A stretch of 64,000 nucleotides of DNA from Desulfuribacillus alkaliarsenatis (GCF_001730225.1 NZ_MIJE01000035.1:1-64000), one strand, 5' to 3'. Counted from the stretch's first letter, positions 34,337 through 43,270 are shown. Notes: generated by a model not told the origin, from the letters alone. A program made the numbers and translations.

Positions 34337-34867
34337 ATGTCTTATCGATATTCAGAGAAAAAAGACTTAGAGAGAACCGCTATTCAATTATTTATAGATA
34401 TATATAATTGTAATTACGAGTCTAAATATCGATTACTATACATGCAGGAGCAGCCTGATTCTGTAATTGAGGACGAAAACCGTAATAAGCTAGGTGTGGA
34501 GATTACACATTTATTTTATGATGCCTCTGAAGCTAAAAGGATTCTAGGACGGTCAAAGCATAAAACCAAAACAGATAAAGATTTAAGCCAACTAATCAAA
34601 GAGTTAAACGGATTACTTACTACAAAAGAAGAGAAAAAACAGTTATATTCTGGGGAATATCCAATTTCGTTATTGATTCGCAATATGTCATCCCTATATA
34701 GAATGTCAGATATTATCGCAGCTTATAAGCATATCAAGATACCACAGGGAGAATTTAAGGATGTGTGGTTTCTATCGCGGGGAGCCACCAACGAATGGCT
34801 ATTATATAATCTTAATAGGCTAGAGAAGCTTCATAAAGGTGAAGATCCAGGCATAATAAAATGCTAA
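34337..34867 (+). CDS. Possible PD-(D/E)XK nuclease-fold protein
   Basis: I do not recognise the full 176-residue family. Residues about 40-60 read QPDSVIEDENRNKLGVEITH, which resembles the core of PD-(D/E)XK enzymes: PD, a spacer, then G-VE-T. The lysine position of the core is not clear, since it reads VEIT. The rest is helical with basic clusters (GRSKHKTKTDKD). It may be a nuclease, an inactive relative or unrelated. It ends the GNAT/TPR operon and is followed by a strong terminator. Confidence 0.5.
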   Translation: MSYRYSEKKDLERTAIQLFIDIYNCNYESKYRLLYMQEQPDSVIEDENRNKLGVEITHLFYDASEAKRILGRSKHKTKTDKDLSQLIKELNGLLTTKEEKKQLYSGEYPISLLIRNMSSLYRMSDIIAAYKHIKIPQGEFKDVWFLSRGATNEWLLYNLNRLEKLHKGEDPGIIKC

Positions 34868-34894
34868 ATAGGCAACATATATAAGAAAAAGCGT

Positions 34895-34929
34895 AACAGG
34901 CAGAACTTTAGAGAAGAGTTCTGCCTGTT
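34895..34929. terminator. Hairpin terminator between convergent genes
   Basis: AACAGGCAGAACT (34895-34907) pairs exactly with AGTTCTGCCTGTT (34917-34929). It separates the plus-strand operon from the short minus-strand gene at 34990. Confidence 0.7.
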
Positions 34930-34989
34930 CTAATATAGAAATTGCTGCAAGTATATTAAGATGAAGTCTATACCTAGATAAAGTCTATA

Positions 34990-35223
34990 TTAAGATAACG
35001 TCATCTTATGAATTTCAGCTAGCATTCTTTCGCCGTCTTGGATATGCTGTTCTAAGTGCTCGGCACGCGCTGTTTCATTAGCGGCCTGTAAATCTACTAA
35101 CTCCATGCGGTGGGCATCTAAGGATCCTTGCAAATCATTATATAAAGTTATGGCATCGTTAAAATTGAGGTTTCCATCATTTTTCATTTCTTCAAAGCGG
35201 TTTTTAAGACTAGAGCAACTCAA
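34990..35223 (-). CDS. Small coiled-coil protein
   Basis: The 77-residue product is entirely helical and charged, with a likely coiled coil over residues about 25-70 (LQGSLDAHRMELVDLQAANE). It starts with TTG; AAAGGAGG eight bases ahead is near-perfect, which makes this a real gene despite its size. No family is recognised. It is divergent from the TetR gene at 35357. Confidence 0.65.
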   Translation of the reverse strand: MSCSSLKNRFEEMKNDGNLNFNDAITLYNDLQGSLDAHRMELVDLQAANETARAEHLEQHIQDGERMLAEIHKMTLS

Positions 35224-35304
35224 AGTAGTAATCCTCCTTTATAAATATTTTTTAAGTATAGATATTTTGTTTCAACAACAGTATGCCAAAAATTTAAATA
35301 TTTA

Positions 35305-35313
35305 TGCTATACT
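35305..35313 (+). promoter_or_regulatory. Extended -10 promoter candidate for tetR
   Basis: TGCTATACT at 35305-35313 is an extended -10 element (TGN plus TATACT) located 44 bases before the TetR ATG. No good -35 is seen, as is usual with extended -10 promoters. Confidence 0.4.
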
Positions 35314-35356
35314 CTTAGGCAAGGTAAACAGTTATATAAGAGAGATGTTGATAATT

Positions 35357-35932
35357 ATGGCGAGGAAAAAAACAAACCAACTAGAAATATTTCAAGCAAC
35401 TGAGCAGTTGTTGATACGTTATGGATATCATAGCTTCCAATTTAAGCTTTTAGCTGACCAATTAGAAATTGGTAGAAGCACATTATATGAATACTATCGT
35501 AATAAAGAAGAGCTAATTACTGATTACATGTGCCATTTGATGCAAAAAATCATTTCTGATTGCGAATCGGTTAGTAAATCAGATAATAGTATTGAACAGT
35601 TGAAGGGCTTTGTGAGTATTTTCATGAAATACGCACATATTCATCAAATCCTACAAATAACACATTTTATTAATCCTAAGCAATCAAAATCTATAGAAGC
35701 GAACATAAATAGCATAAAAAGTGGTCACGCTACATTAAATCGGCTTTTGGTAACCGTGATAAAAAAGGGACAAGCAGAAAACCTACTCCAGGATGATATC
35801 GACGTTACTGTCATTATAGGCGTAATATTTAATACGATTACAATTCCAAATATGACTAGAATGGATACAAATACTTGGATTGAAACTATTTTTGAAGTTG
35901 TTATTAATGGAATAGGCGGCAAACAAAAATAA
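35357..35932 (+). CDS. TetR/AcrR family regulator of MMPL efflux gene
   Basis: The 191-residue protein has the TetR_N helix-turn-helix at residues about 8-52 (FQFKLLADQLEIGRSTLYEYY) and a ligand-binding helical domain. I chose ATG 35357; ATG 35345 is in frame and also possible. The long in-frame extension to 35105 overlaps the opposite gene and is not part of it. The MMPL transporter gene lies 140 bases downstream, and a duplicated palindromic site in that gap is its likely operator. Confidence 0.88.
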   Translation: MARKKTNQLEIFQATEQLLIRYGYHSFQFKLLADQLEIGRSTLYEYYRNKEELITDYMCHLMQKIISDCESVSKSDNSIEQLKGFVSIFMKYAHIHQILQITHFINPKQSKSIEANINSIKSGHATLNRLLVTVIKKGQAENLLQDDIDVTVIIGVIFNTITIPNMTRMDTNTWIETIFEVVINGIGGKQK

Positions 35933-35967
35933 GCTTGCTTTTCTAAAGATAAAATGGAATAATATTA

Positions 35968-36018
35968 TCGACACACAAGTCGGTATTTTTTTTAAACATT
36001 TCGACACTCGCGTCGGAA
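35968..36018 (+). promoter_or_regulatory. Duplicated TetR-type operator before the MMPL gene
   Basis: Two related palindromes, TCGACACACAAGTCGGTA (35968-35985) and TCGACACTCGCGTCGGAA (36001-36018), share TCGACAC and GTCGG arms. They are 33 bases apart start to start, about three helical turns. The placement directly before the transporter fits repression by the adjacent TetR protein. Confidence 0.65.
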
Positions 36019-36072
36019 AGTTGCAGGTAAATATAACTATACGCAAGCAATACAAATGTGGAGGGATAAGGT

Positions 36073-38325
36073 TTGAGTCTATTAAAAAAGCTTACACAAT
36101 TTTCGAGCAAAAGAAAAAACGTCTGGATTGTGTGTTTAATCTGGGTGTTCGCAGCTGGACTTTTGTCTGGAATAGCGCCATCTGTCAACGATTATAAGAT
36201 TAACACTGGCGCTTTTGATTTGCCTGAGGATATGCCATCTGTCATGGGACAAGAGGCATTAAACAGTTATTTCCCTGAAGAGTATGTGTTGAGTGCAATT
36301 ATTGTTTTATATAATGAGCAAGGTATTCAAGACTCAGATTTGCTAGCTATAAAAGATGCTAGTGAATGGCTAAGCTCAGAGGACAAGCCTGTAATTGTAA
36401 AATCTACCGTACCGTTTTATCGACTCCCAGATACGGTGATAAATAATTTTATATCTGAAGACCAAACTACACTGATTTTTCCAGTGAGTCTTGAAAGAAA
36501 CCAAGAAATTGCACTGGTAAATGATACAGTCAAAGAACTAGAACAAACGATATCTAAGACAATAGCGCAGAATACACAACTTTATATTACTGGACCTGCA
36601 GGGATTGCGTCGGATACAATTGCTATTTTTGCAAGTGCGGATTTAGTTCTACTATTTTCTACAATTGCGCTGGTATTAGTGCTGTTAGTTATTATTTATC
36701 GTTCACCACTACTAGCAATTATTCCATTGTTAATCGTAGGTGTAGTATATCAGGTTGTTGACCGTATTTTAGGAATCATTACTTCGCTAGGCTGGTTCCA
36801 TGTAGAGGCACAATCTATTTCAATTGTGATGATATTATTATTTGGTGCTTGTACAGATTATTGTTTATTTATCTTTTCTAGATTCCGTGAAGAATTGAAA
36901 AAGGTAGAAGATAAATATGAAGCTATGCAAAGGGCAATGCAACAGCTAACAGAGCCAATATTTTTTAGTGGCGGAACGGTATTGGCAGCTATGCTTGTAT
37001 TATTAGTCGCTAAATATCAAAACTACAATAACTTTGCACCTGTGTTTTCTATAACAATGTTGTTCATTTTACTAGCAGGGCTGACGTTAATTCCTGCAGT
37101 CTTTACAATTCTCGGCAGGAAATCCTTTTACCCGTTTATTCCTAAAGTTGGAGATGCGGAGTTAAAGCCTAATGGATTTTGGAGTCGGATTGGCAAGCTT
37201 GTCACAGAAAAGCCTTTGCTATCTGGAGGGCTAGTACTGGTAATGATGATTATTTTTGCGTCTAACTTACTTGGTGTGCAATTATCATATAATATAATGA
37301 AATCATTCCCAGAAGATATGTCCTCGCGAATTGGGTATGAAATAATTGAAGCAAATTATCCAAGTGGTGACCTTGCACCAACAACGGTTATTATCACGTC
37401 TGCGACTGGAGCACCTTTGGTTTTAGATGAAGATTTTATTAGCAAAGTCAGTGATATTAGCAGTACGCTTGAGGGTAGTGAAGGGGTATCATCTTCGACT
37501 TTTCCTAGTGTCGAAGATTTCATGTCACTTCCAGAGTGGCAAAAGCAACAATTTATTTCTGCTAATGAAAAAGCAATCAAATTTCAACTTACATTAGAAT
37601 ATAATCCATATGATCAAAGCGCTTTGGATGTTTTGGACAGTTTTAAAGAACAAAAAGATACCTTGATAAACAATGTAGGCTTGTCAAAAGAAGATTATAG
37701 CTTGTATTTTGCTGGAGAAACGGCAAAACAAAGCGATGTAAGGGCATTAAGTACACGCGACACAACACTAGCAATTATTATTATCACGGTCGTTATTTTA
37801 ATAATGTTAGGAATTCAGACTAAATCGATAGTAGCGCCGATTTATATGATGAGTACGATTCTTATTTCCTATATCTCTGCCTTAGGGATTAGTTGGTTTG
37901 TGTTTCATAATTTCTTGGGAATGGAGGCAATCAGCTATCGGATTCCCCTATATTCTTTTGTTTTCCTAGTGGCTTTAGGGGTTGACTATAACATTATATT
38001 GATATCTCGGATTAGAGAAGAGGCCAAAAAAGCAGCTCATTCTATTGCAATCCGAAAAGCAGTTGCCCTTACAGGTGGCGTTATATCATCGGCAGGTATT
38101 ATTCTAGCAGCGACTTTTGGAGTATTGATGACACAGCCGTTACAAGAGCTGTATATGTTTGGGTTTACGGTTTCGTTAGGAATTTTAATGGATGCATTTT
38201 TAGTGCGCGGTATATTAGTGCCATCGATAGTTCAGCTCTTAGGCAAGTGGAACTGGTATCCAAATAACATAATTGATACGAATGAAAATCCAAATGAAGG
38301 TTCAAATGAAGATTCAAATGAGTAA
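36073..38325 (+). CDS. MMPL/RND family transporter
   Basis: This 750-residue protein has the MMPL architecture: a first helix (about 18-36), an external domain, five helices (about 190-350), a cytosolic link, then the same pattern repeated (helix about 385, external domain, helices about 560-730). The conserved GACTDYCLFIFSRFREE and GVDYNIILISRIREE segments carry the proton-relay acids of each half. It is YdfJ-like. Such proteins export lipids, antibiotics or other hydrophobic compounds. The start is TTG 36073 behind GGAGGG. TetR and a doubled operator lie upstream. Confidence 0.9.
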   Translation: MSLLKKLTQFSSKRKNVWIVCLIWVFAAGLLSGIAPSVNDYKINTGAFDLPEDMPSVMGQEALNSYFPEEYVLSAIIVLYNEQGIQDSDLLAIKDASEWLSSEDKPVIVKSTVPFYRLPDTVINNFISEDQTTLIFPVSLERNQEIALVNDTVKELEQTISKTIAQNTQLYITGPAGIASDTIAIFASADLVLLFSTIALVLVLLVIIYRSPLLAIIPLLIVGVVYQVVDRILGIITSLGWFHVEAQSISIVMILLFGACTDYCLFIFSRFREELKKVEDKYEAMQRAMQQLTEPIFFSGGTVLAAMLVLLVAKYQNYNNFAPVFSITMLFILLAGLTLIPAVFTILGRKSFYPFIPKVGDAELKPNGFWSRIGKLVTEKPLLSGGLVLVMMIIFASNLLGVQLSYNIMKSFPEDMSSRIGYEIIEANYPSGDLAPTTVIITSATGAPLVLDEDFISKVSDISSTLEGSEGVSSSTFPSVEDFMSLPEWQKQQFISANEKAIKFQLTLEYNPYDQSALDVLDSFKEQKDTLINNVGLSKEDYSLYFAGETAKQSDVRALSTRDTTLAIIIITVVILIMLGIQTKSIVAPIYMMSTILISYISALGISWFVFHNFLGMEAISYRIPLYSFVFLVALGVDYNIILISRIREEAKKAAHSIAIRKAVALTGGVISSAGIILAATFGVLMTQPLQELYMFGFTVSLGILMDAFLVRGILVPSIVQLLGKWNWYPNNIIDTNENPNEGSNEDSNE

Positions 38326-38434
38326 AAAATGTAGAGGATAAAGAAACTATTTAGTTAAAAATTACGTCTGAATAAATATAAGGTACAACTCATAAACACG
38401 AATCCTAAATATAGAGAAGAAAGGGGGAAGCAAG

Positions 38435-39382
38435 GTGAGAGCACTGATAAATAAGAAGCGTAGTATCATCCTCTTGTTAATAATATCATTTGCAGGAATG
38501 CTATTATTAGCTTGTAGTGCTGGAGCTCCATATAGTCCAAAGGGGGACATGGCAACACAAGAAAGTGCACCAGCACCGATGGCGACATATGATTCAGGTA
38601 GCACTCCTAGTATGGAGTTGACAAGCACCTCAAATCGAGTTAATACTCAGAACAGGAATGAACAAACAGAGGTCGTTAACGATCGCAAACTGATACAGAC
38701 GGTTCATATTACACTAGAGGTAGAAAATGTGGTTGGAGTTTTAAGGTATATCACTGATTCGACGAATCAAATGAATGGATTTGTGCAGGATTCACGCAGC
38801 TGGCAATCTAACAGTGCACAGCACGGGTATATAACTATTCGAATTCCAGCGGAAAGATTACCGCAAGCAGTTCAGGAAATTGAAGGGTTAGGGGAGTTAA
38901 AGGACTCCCAAACTAACACACTTGACGTTACTGAACAGTACTTTGATCGCGAGGCACGCTTACGCAACTTAGAGAGGCAAGAGGAACGATATTTAGATAT
39001 CTTGGCAGATGCGTCAACAACTGAGGATGTACTAAATGTAGAACGTGAGCTAGTCAGAGTTCGCGAACATATTGAAGTGCTTAAGGGTCAGCTAACATAT
39101 ATGGAGCATCAGATTAGCTACTCTACGATAACTATTCAATTACAAGAACGCAAATCTATTACTGAATATTCAAAGCCTTCTTTTGCTACTGCCTTTGAGT
39201 CAGCAGGGCAAGCAGTACAAAATTCCATTAACATGATTTTAACATTTATCACATGGATTATAATCGCTGGCGGATATATGTTACCGATAACTCCATTAAT
39301 TCTCTTAGGACTTTATATCTTTTATCGAAAGGTATATAGTAGAAGAAAGAATGACTCTTCTCAAGGTCCTGAAACTGATTAG
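38435..39382 (+). CDS. DUF4349 lipoprotein
   Basis: The signal peptide carries lipobox LLLAC (about Cys28). After a low-complexity linker comes a DUF4349 domain: RKLIQTVHITLEVENV, RDSRSW-like QDSRSW, and ITIRIPAERLPQAVQEIEGLG. It continues through a coiled coil with LRNLERQEERYLDIL (about residues 170-225) to a C-terminal membrane helix (about 265-290). The protein is thus tethered at both ends. The function of DUF4349 is unknown. It starts with GTG behind AAAGGGGG and lies 109 bases after the MMPL gene, possibly in its operon. Confidence 0.85.
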   Translation: MRALINKKRSIILLLIISFAGMLLLACSAGAPYSPKGDMATQESAPAPMATYDSGSTPSMELTSTSNRVNTQNRNEQTEVVNDRKLIQTVHITLEVENVVGVLRYITDSTNQMNGFVQDSRSWQSNSAQHGYITIRIPAERLPQAVQEIEGLGELKDSQTNTLDVTEQYFDREARLRNLERQEERYLDILADASTTEDVLNVERELVRVREHIEVLKGQLTYMEHQISYSTITIQLQERKSITEYSKPSFATAFESAGQAVQNSINMILTFITWIIIAGGYMLPITPLILLGLYIFYRKVYSRRKNDSSQGPETD

Positions 39383-39406
39383 TAGGAAGCAATACTAACA
39401 TAATTT

Positions 39407-39448
39407 GGGCCTGTATTCTAGATGCATTCTGGGGTACAGGTCTTTTTA
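39407..39448 (+). terminator. Rho-independent terminator
   Basis: GGGCCTGTA (39407-39415) pairs with TACAGGTCT (39435-39443), followed by TTTTTAATTT. It closes the DUF4349 transcript. Confidence 0.7.
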
Positions 39449-39464
39449 ATTTAGGAGTGATTAG

Positions 39465-40271
39465 GTGATAAAAATTGAAAATCCACAAGCATGGTATGAA
39501 GCGATTCAGATTAGACGCTCTAGAAGGGCGTTTAACGGTAAACCTGTGGAACAAGCTATAATAGAAGAACTTGAGGATATATATAATAACTTCAATAAAC
39601 AAGTAACGGGTGCAAGAATAGTAGTTGTGCAAGAAAACGCTGACGAAGCATTTAAAGGCATAATCGGCTCCTATGGGAAAATCAAAGGTGCTCCCGCATA
39701 TATAGCATTTGTGGGTGATATGGATGATACTAATGTTCAAGAAAAGGTTGGCTATTTAGGAGAGGCCGCCATATTAGAAGCAACCGTCAAGGGTCTAGGG
39801 ACATGCTGGGTTGCGGGCTTTTTTAGACCAACGATTGTAGCTAAGCATACAGAAATCAAGGAGAATGAAAAGGTTTTGGCAATTACTCCAATTGGTTACA
39901 CAGAGCAGGTTAAAACTACAGAGGAAAAACTTATGTCTGATATGGCAGGTAGTCATAAAAGAAAGCCATTAGAGGAATTATATACAGGCCTGCCTAAACA
40001 GCAATGGTCAAGTTGGGTAGAGCCAGCCTTAGAAGCTGCCAGAATTGCTCCATCTGCTGTTAATAGACAGCCATGGAGGTTTTTAGTTAAAGAGCAAGCG
40101 GTCACAGTTTTACTCGACAGAGAGTTTAACTTGTATCGTATTTCTAAGCGGCTGGATTGTGGGATCGCTATGCTTCATCTAGAGGTTGCTGCACTCGTAA
40201 AGGGTATTACTGGAGGCTGGACGCTGTTAGAGGATCCTGAGATAGCAAAGTTTGAGGTGAGTAAGCAGTGA
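39465..40271 (+). CDS. Nitroreductase family protein (TM1586-like)
   Basis: The protein starts with WYEAIQIRRSRRAFNGKPV, the FMN-binding RRSxRxF signature of nitroreductases. A mid segment GEAAILEATVKGLGTCWVAGFF follows, and the second half contains EAARIAPSAVNRQPWRF. This doubled pattern fits the putative TM-nitroreductase group of about 270 residues. It probably reduces flavin or quinone-like substrates with NAD(P)H; the substrate is not known. GTG 39465 is preceded by AGGAG. Its end overlaps the start of a membrane-protein gene. Confidence 0.85.
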   Translation: MIKIENPQAWYEAIQIRRSRRAFNGKPVEQAIIEELEDIYNNFNKQVTGARIVVVQENADEAFKGIIGSYGKIKGAPAYIAFVGDMDDTNVQEKVGYLGEAAILEATVKGLGTCWVAGFFRPTIVAKHTEIKENEKVLAITPIGYTEQVKTTEEKLMSDMAGSHKRKPLEELYTGLPKQQWSSWVEPALEAARIAPSAVNRQPWRFLVKEQAVTVLLDREFNLYRISKRLDCGIAMLHLEVAALVKGITGGWTLLEDPEIAKFEVSKQ

Positions 40272-40807
40272 TTATATTTTTAATCGCTCCATGGGTTGTA
40301 GCAGTAGCCACTGCGTTTATTTTGAAAAACATACATATAAAAGATATGCATTTAAGAAGCAAGGCTCTAAATGAGCTAGCAAAAAAACAGTGGTTCTCCG
40401 ATGTATGGAAAAGTGGCATAACACTATTCTTACTAAATTTGATTACGGCTGGATTTTCATTAGTAATGTTTATTCTAATAACTTATTTAGATTTAAGCAT
40501 CTTATTTTTGTTCGTTGGTTCAATAGGCATACTGGTTACGGTCTTCGCTTGGATTGTGTTTCGCAGCTTATGGACGGGCTCAAAAAAAGAAAGATTTGTC
40601 AGCGCGTTAATAGGCACAAGCTTCTATATAATAGCAGCTATTTTTATCATTATCTATATATGGCAAATAGATCAAAACCTAAATAATGATTCCATAGGCC
40701 CGCGAGTATTTGCGCTATATATAGCCCTATATTTAAGTATAAATGCAGGGAGTATGTGTATAGTGACCGTCGGTTTACCAAGCAATCATGATGACAAGCG
40801 CACTTAA
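40268..40807 (+). CDS. Membrane protein, unknown
   Basis: The 179-residue protein has about four to five helices (first about residues 1-18, then 44-70, 76-98, 115-138 and 146-170). Its GTG start overlaps the stop of the nitroreductase gene by four bases. No family is recognised. The coupling suggests a common function with the flavoenzyme. Confidence 0.65.
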   Translation: MIIFLIAPWVVAVATAFILKNIHIKDMHLRSKALNELAKKQWFSDVWKSGITLFLLNLITAGFSLVMFILITYLDLSILFLFVGSIGILVTVFAWIVFRSLWTGSKKERFVSALIGTSFYIIAAIFIIIYIWQIDQNLNNDSIGPRVFALYIALYLSINAGSMCIVTVGLPSNHDDKRT

Positions 40808-40826
40808 AGGTAAGGAGGCAAAAGCA

Positions 40827-41582
40827 ATGGGTCATAAAGACTTTAAAGATGAAGTAGTGATTGTTACTGGCGCAGGCAAGGGAATAGGTAAGGAAATTGC
40901 TTTTACATATGCAGAACATGGAGCGTGGGTAGTAATTGCAGATAAGGATATAGAAAGTGCTAGGGCAGTTGAGGAAAGCATTATTGCAAAAGGGCAGAAA
41001 GCGGTATTTATCGAAACAGATGTATCAAGAGAGGAATCAGTTAGAGCGTTAATAGGTGAAGTAAAAACGAAATATAGCCGTATTAATATTTTAATAAACA
41101 ATGCAGGTATTTCTAAGTGTTGTTCGCCATATGAACTAAGGCTGGACGACTGGGATAATATCATAAATACGAATTTGCGGAGTGTGTATTTATGCACTAG
41201 GGAAGCGGCTACTGTTATGAAGAACAATGGAGGCGGGTGTGTAGTTAATATAGCTTCTACCAGGGCGCTAATGTCTGAACCAAATACAGAAGCCTATGCA
41301 GCCTCTAAAGGCGGAATTATAGCTCTAACCCATGCATTAGCAGCATCGCTAGCAAATGACAATATCCGTGTCAATGCAATAAGCCCAGGTTGGATTGAGA
41401 CAGAGGATTATGAGTCTTTACGAGAAATAGACCATAGCCAGCATTTCTCCAAAAGAGTGGGTAAACCTTCGGATATAGCGCGGGCATGTTTATACTTAAC
41501 AGAAGCAGGGAACGAGTTTGTTACAGGAACGAATATTGTTATTGATGGTGGTATGACAAAGAAAATGATATATGAAGCATAA
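40827..41582 (+). CDS. Short-chain dehydrogenase/reductase (SDR)
   Basis: This 251-residue classical SDR has the NAD(P) motif TGAGKGIG (about residues 13-20), the NNAG motif, catalytic Ser in NIASTRA and the YxxxK motif YAASK. It ends with the usual GTNIVIDGGMT. Substrate unknown. ATG 40827 is preceded by AAGGAGG, which rules out the longer in-frame start at 40788 inside the membrane-protein gene. It is 14 bases upstream of csaA. Confidence 0.9.
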   Translation: MGHKDFKDEVVIVTGAGKGIGKEIAFTYAEHGAWVVIADKDIESARAVEESIIAKGQKAVFIETDVSREESVRALIGEVKTKYSRINILINNAGISKCCSPYELRLDDWDNIINTNLRSVYLCTREAATVMKNNGGGCVVNIASTRALMSEPNTEAYAASKGGIIALTHALAASLANDNIRVNAISPGWIETEDYESLREIDHSQHFSKRVGKPSDIARACLYLTEAGNEFVTGTNIVIDGGMTKKMIYEA

Positions 41583-41596
41583 AAGGGGAATTAAAG

Positions 41597-41926
41597 ATGG
41601 CAACATTTGATGACTTTATGAAACTAGATATTAGAGTAGGCAAGGTAATTAAAGCTGAGGTATTCGAAAAGGCAAGAAAGCCTGCCTATAAGCTTTGGGT
41701 CGATTTCGGTGAGGAAATTGGTGTGAAACAATCGAGCGCGCAAATTACAGAGTGCTACGATATTGGAGATTTACTTGATAGACAGGTGCTAGGGGTTGTT
41801 AACTTTCCACCTCGACAAATAGCAGACTTTATGTCCGAGGTATTAGTGCTTGGGGTTTATGCAGAACAGGGTGTTGTGTTAATTCAACCTGATCAAAATG
41901 TTAAGCTAGGATCAAGGCTAGGCTAG
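41597..41926 (+). CDS. csaA: CsaA-type tRNA-binding-domain protein
   Basis: The 109-residue protein is a single EMAP-II-like tRNA-binding domain. It starts with FDDFMKLDIRVGKV, contains KLWVDFGEEIGVKQSSAQIT and VVNFPPRQIADFMSEVLVLG, and matches CsaA along its whole length. CsaA was described as a secretion-related chaperone in Bacillus subtilis and its fold binds tRNA. AAAGGGG precedes the ATG. Confidence 0.9.
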   Translation: MATFDDFMKLDIRVGKVIKAEVFEKARKPAYKLWVDFGEEIGVKQSSAQITECYDIGDLLDRQVLGVVNFPPRQIADFMSEVLVLGVYAEQGVVLIQPDQNVKLGSRLG

Positions 41927-41990
41927 GTTAACTGGCTGAAGGGTTTATAAGTACAGATAATATCGATAACTTGGCGGGAGGATAAGGGTT

Positions 41991-42764
41991 ATGGTTTTAC
42001 ATATTACTAATCTTTCGTGGCGCAGGGAGCAGAAATATATATTACAAAACATTAATTGGTCTATTAGACACGGAGAACATTGGGCCTTACTCGGGTTAAA
42101 TGGTTCAGGAAAAACTACATTATTGAATATCATTAATGGATATATTTGGCCTACTAGCGGCGAAGTTGAGGTGCTTGGGAAAAAGTTTGGTAGCTTTGAC
42201 TTGCGGGTTCTCCGTAAATCTATAGGCTGGGTAAGTAGCTCACTACAAGAAAAGCTATATAGGAACGAAACGGCCGAAGATATTATCATTAGTGGAAAGT
42301 ATGCTACTATTGGTCTGTATGACAATCCAGTAGAGGATGATAGAGACTTAGCTATGCAGCAATTGCAGCTACTAGACTGTGAGCATCTATTTAAGCGCAC
42401 ATATAATACCCTTTCACAGGGTGAGCGACAAAAAGTTTTGATAGCGAGAGCTTTAATGAGCTCACCTAAGCTTCTCATTCTTGATGAGCCCTGTGCAGGT
42501 CTTGATGTATTCTCGCGAGAACATTTACTGAACACAATAGAGAGTCTAGCGCAGCAAGTGGATGCGCCAACACTTATTTATGTAACTCATCATATAGAAG
42601 AGATTATGCCTGTATTTAATAAGACACTCCTATTGAAACAAGGCACAGTTCACTCTGGGGGTAATACGCAGGAAGTATTAACAAGTTCAAGATTGAGTAA
42701 TTTTTTTAACCATAATGTTGAAGTGCAGTGGAGCAATGAACGGGCTTGGCTAAAAATATTGTAA
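41991..42764 (+). CDS. ABC transporter ATP-binding protein (YlmA-like), orphan
   Basis: The 257-residue ATPase has Walker A GLNGSGKTT (about residues 35-43), signature LSQGERQ, Walker B LLILDEPCAGLD and the switch His in VTHH. It resembles the YlmA/ModF-type ATPases that carry a single domain. No permease or binding protein gene is next to it, so its partner is elsewhere or it acts without one. GGGAGG precedes the ATG. Confidence 0.85.
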   Translation: MVLHITNLSWRREQKYILQNINWSIRHGEHWALLGLNGSGKTTLLNIINGYIWPTSGEVEVLGKKFGSFDLRVLRKSIGWVSSSLQEKLYRNETAEDIIISGKYATIGLYDNPVEDDRDLAMQQLQLLDCEHLFKRTYNTLSQGERQKVLIARALMSSPKLLILDEPCAGLDVFSREHLLNTIESLAQQVDAPTLIYVTHHIEEIMPVFNKTLLLKQGTVHSGGNTQEVLTSSRLSNFFNHNVEVQWSNERAWLKIL

Positions 42765-42776
42765 TGGTATACTAAG

Positions 42777-42852
42777 ATAAAAGAGTAGTACCAATATAAA
42801 AGAGTAGTACCAATATAAAAGAGTGGTATCAACATAAAAGAGTAGTATCAAT
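42777..42852 (+). repeat. Four tandem copies of a 19-bp unit
   Basis: Units at 42777-42795, 42796-42814, 42815-42833 and 42834-42852 follow ATAAAAGAGTAGTACCAAT. The first two are identical and the last two carry two or three substitutions. The array fills most of the gap between the ABC ATPase and the thioesterase, ending 24 bases before the thioesterase start. Confidence 0.9.
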
Positions 42853-42876
42853 AACTAAAAGAAAGGAACTTGATAT

Positions 42877-43260
42877 ATGGCAGATATTGAGCAAATGGTA
42901 GCAAAGGGGGCCTATGCTAGGCATCTAGGTGTTCAATTACTAGAGCACGCCCCAGGATACGCTAAGGGTAAGCTTGAGCTAAAGCCCTACCTTATGAATA
43001 GCTTAGGCATCGCACATGGTGGTGCTATTTTCTCTTTGGCAGATTGCATCTTTGCAATTGCTTCGAACTCTCATGAAGGTAGTGCCCTAGGAATCAATGT
43101 AAATATTGCCTATTTCAAAGCGTTGCGAGAGGGTACACTATACGCCGAGGCTAAAGAAGTATCTCTGACATCTAAGCTAGCACATTACCTAGTTCATATA
43201 ACTAATGAAAAGGGTGAGCAAATCGCTCTGTTTAGTGGCACGGTGTATCGGAAGGTATAG
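42877..43260 (+). CDS. PaaI-family hotdog thioesterase
   Basis: The 127-residue hotdog protein contains the 4HBT/PaaI signature NSLGIAHGGAIFSLADCIFA. In it the HGG-to-D segment forms the active site, with an Asn and Asp nearby. VNIAYFKALREG and the KLAHYLVHI strands follow. It probably hydrolyses aromatic or short acyl-CoA thioesters. AAAGGAAC lies ahead of the ATG, and the 19-bp repeat array is immediately upstream. Confidence 0.88.
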   Translation: MADIEQMVAKGAYARHLGVQLLEHAPGYAKGKLELKPYLMNSLGIAHGGAIFSLADCIFAIASNSHEGSALGINVNIAYFKALREGTLYAEAKEVSLTSKLAHYLVHITNEKGEQIALFSGTVYRKV

Positions 43261-43270
43261 AGATTAAGGG

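Noticed and set aside
35105-35356. Long N-terminal extension of the TetR gene
   Set aside because: It overlaps the opposite small gene with its good ribosome binding site and does not belong to the TetR domain.
42777-42852. CRISPR array
   Set aside because: The 19-bp units adjoin without spacers and no cas gene is near, so this is a simple tandem repeat.
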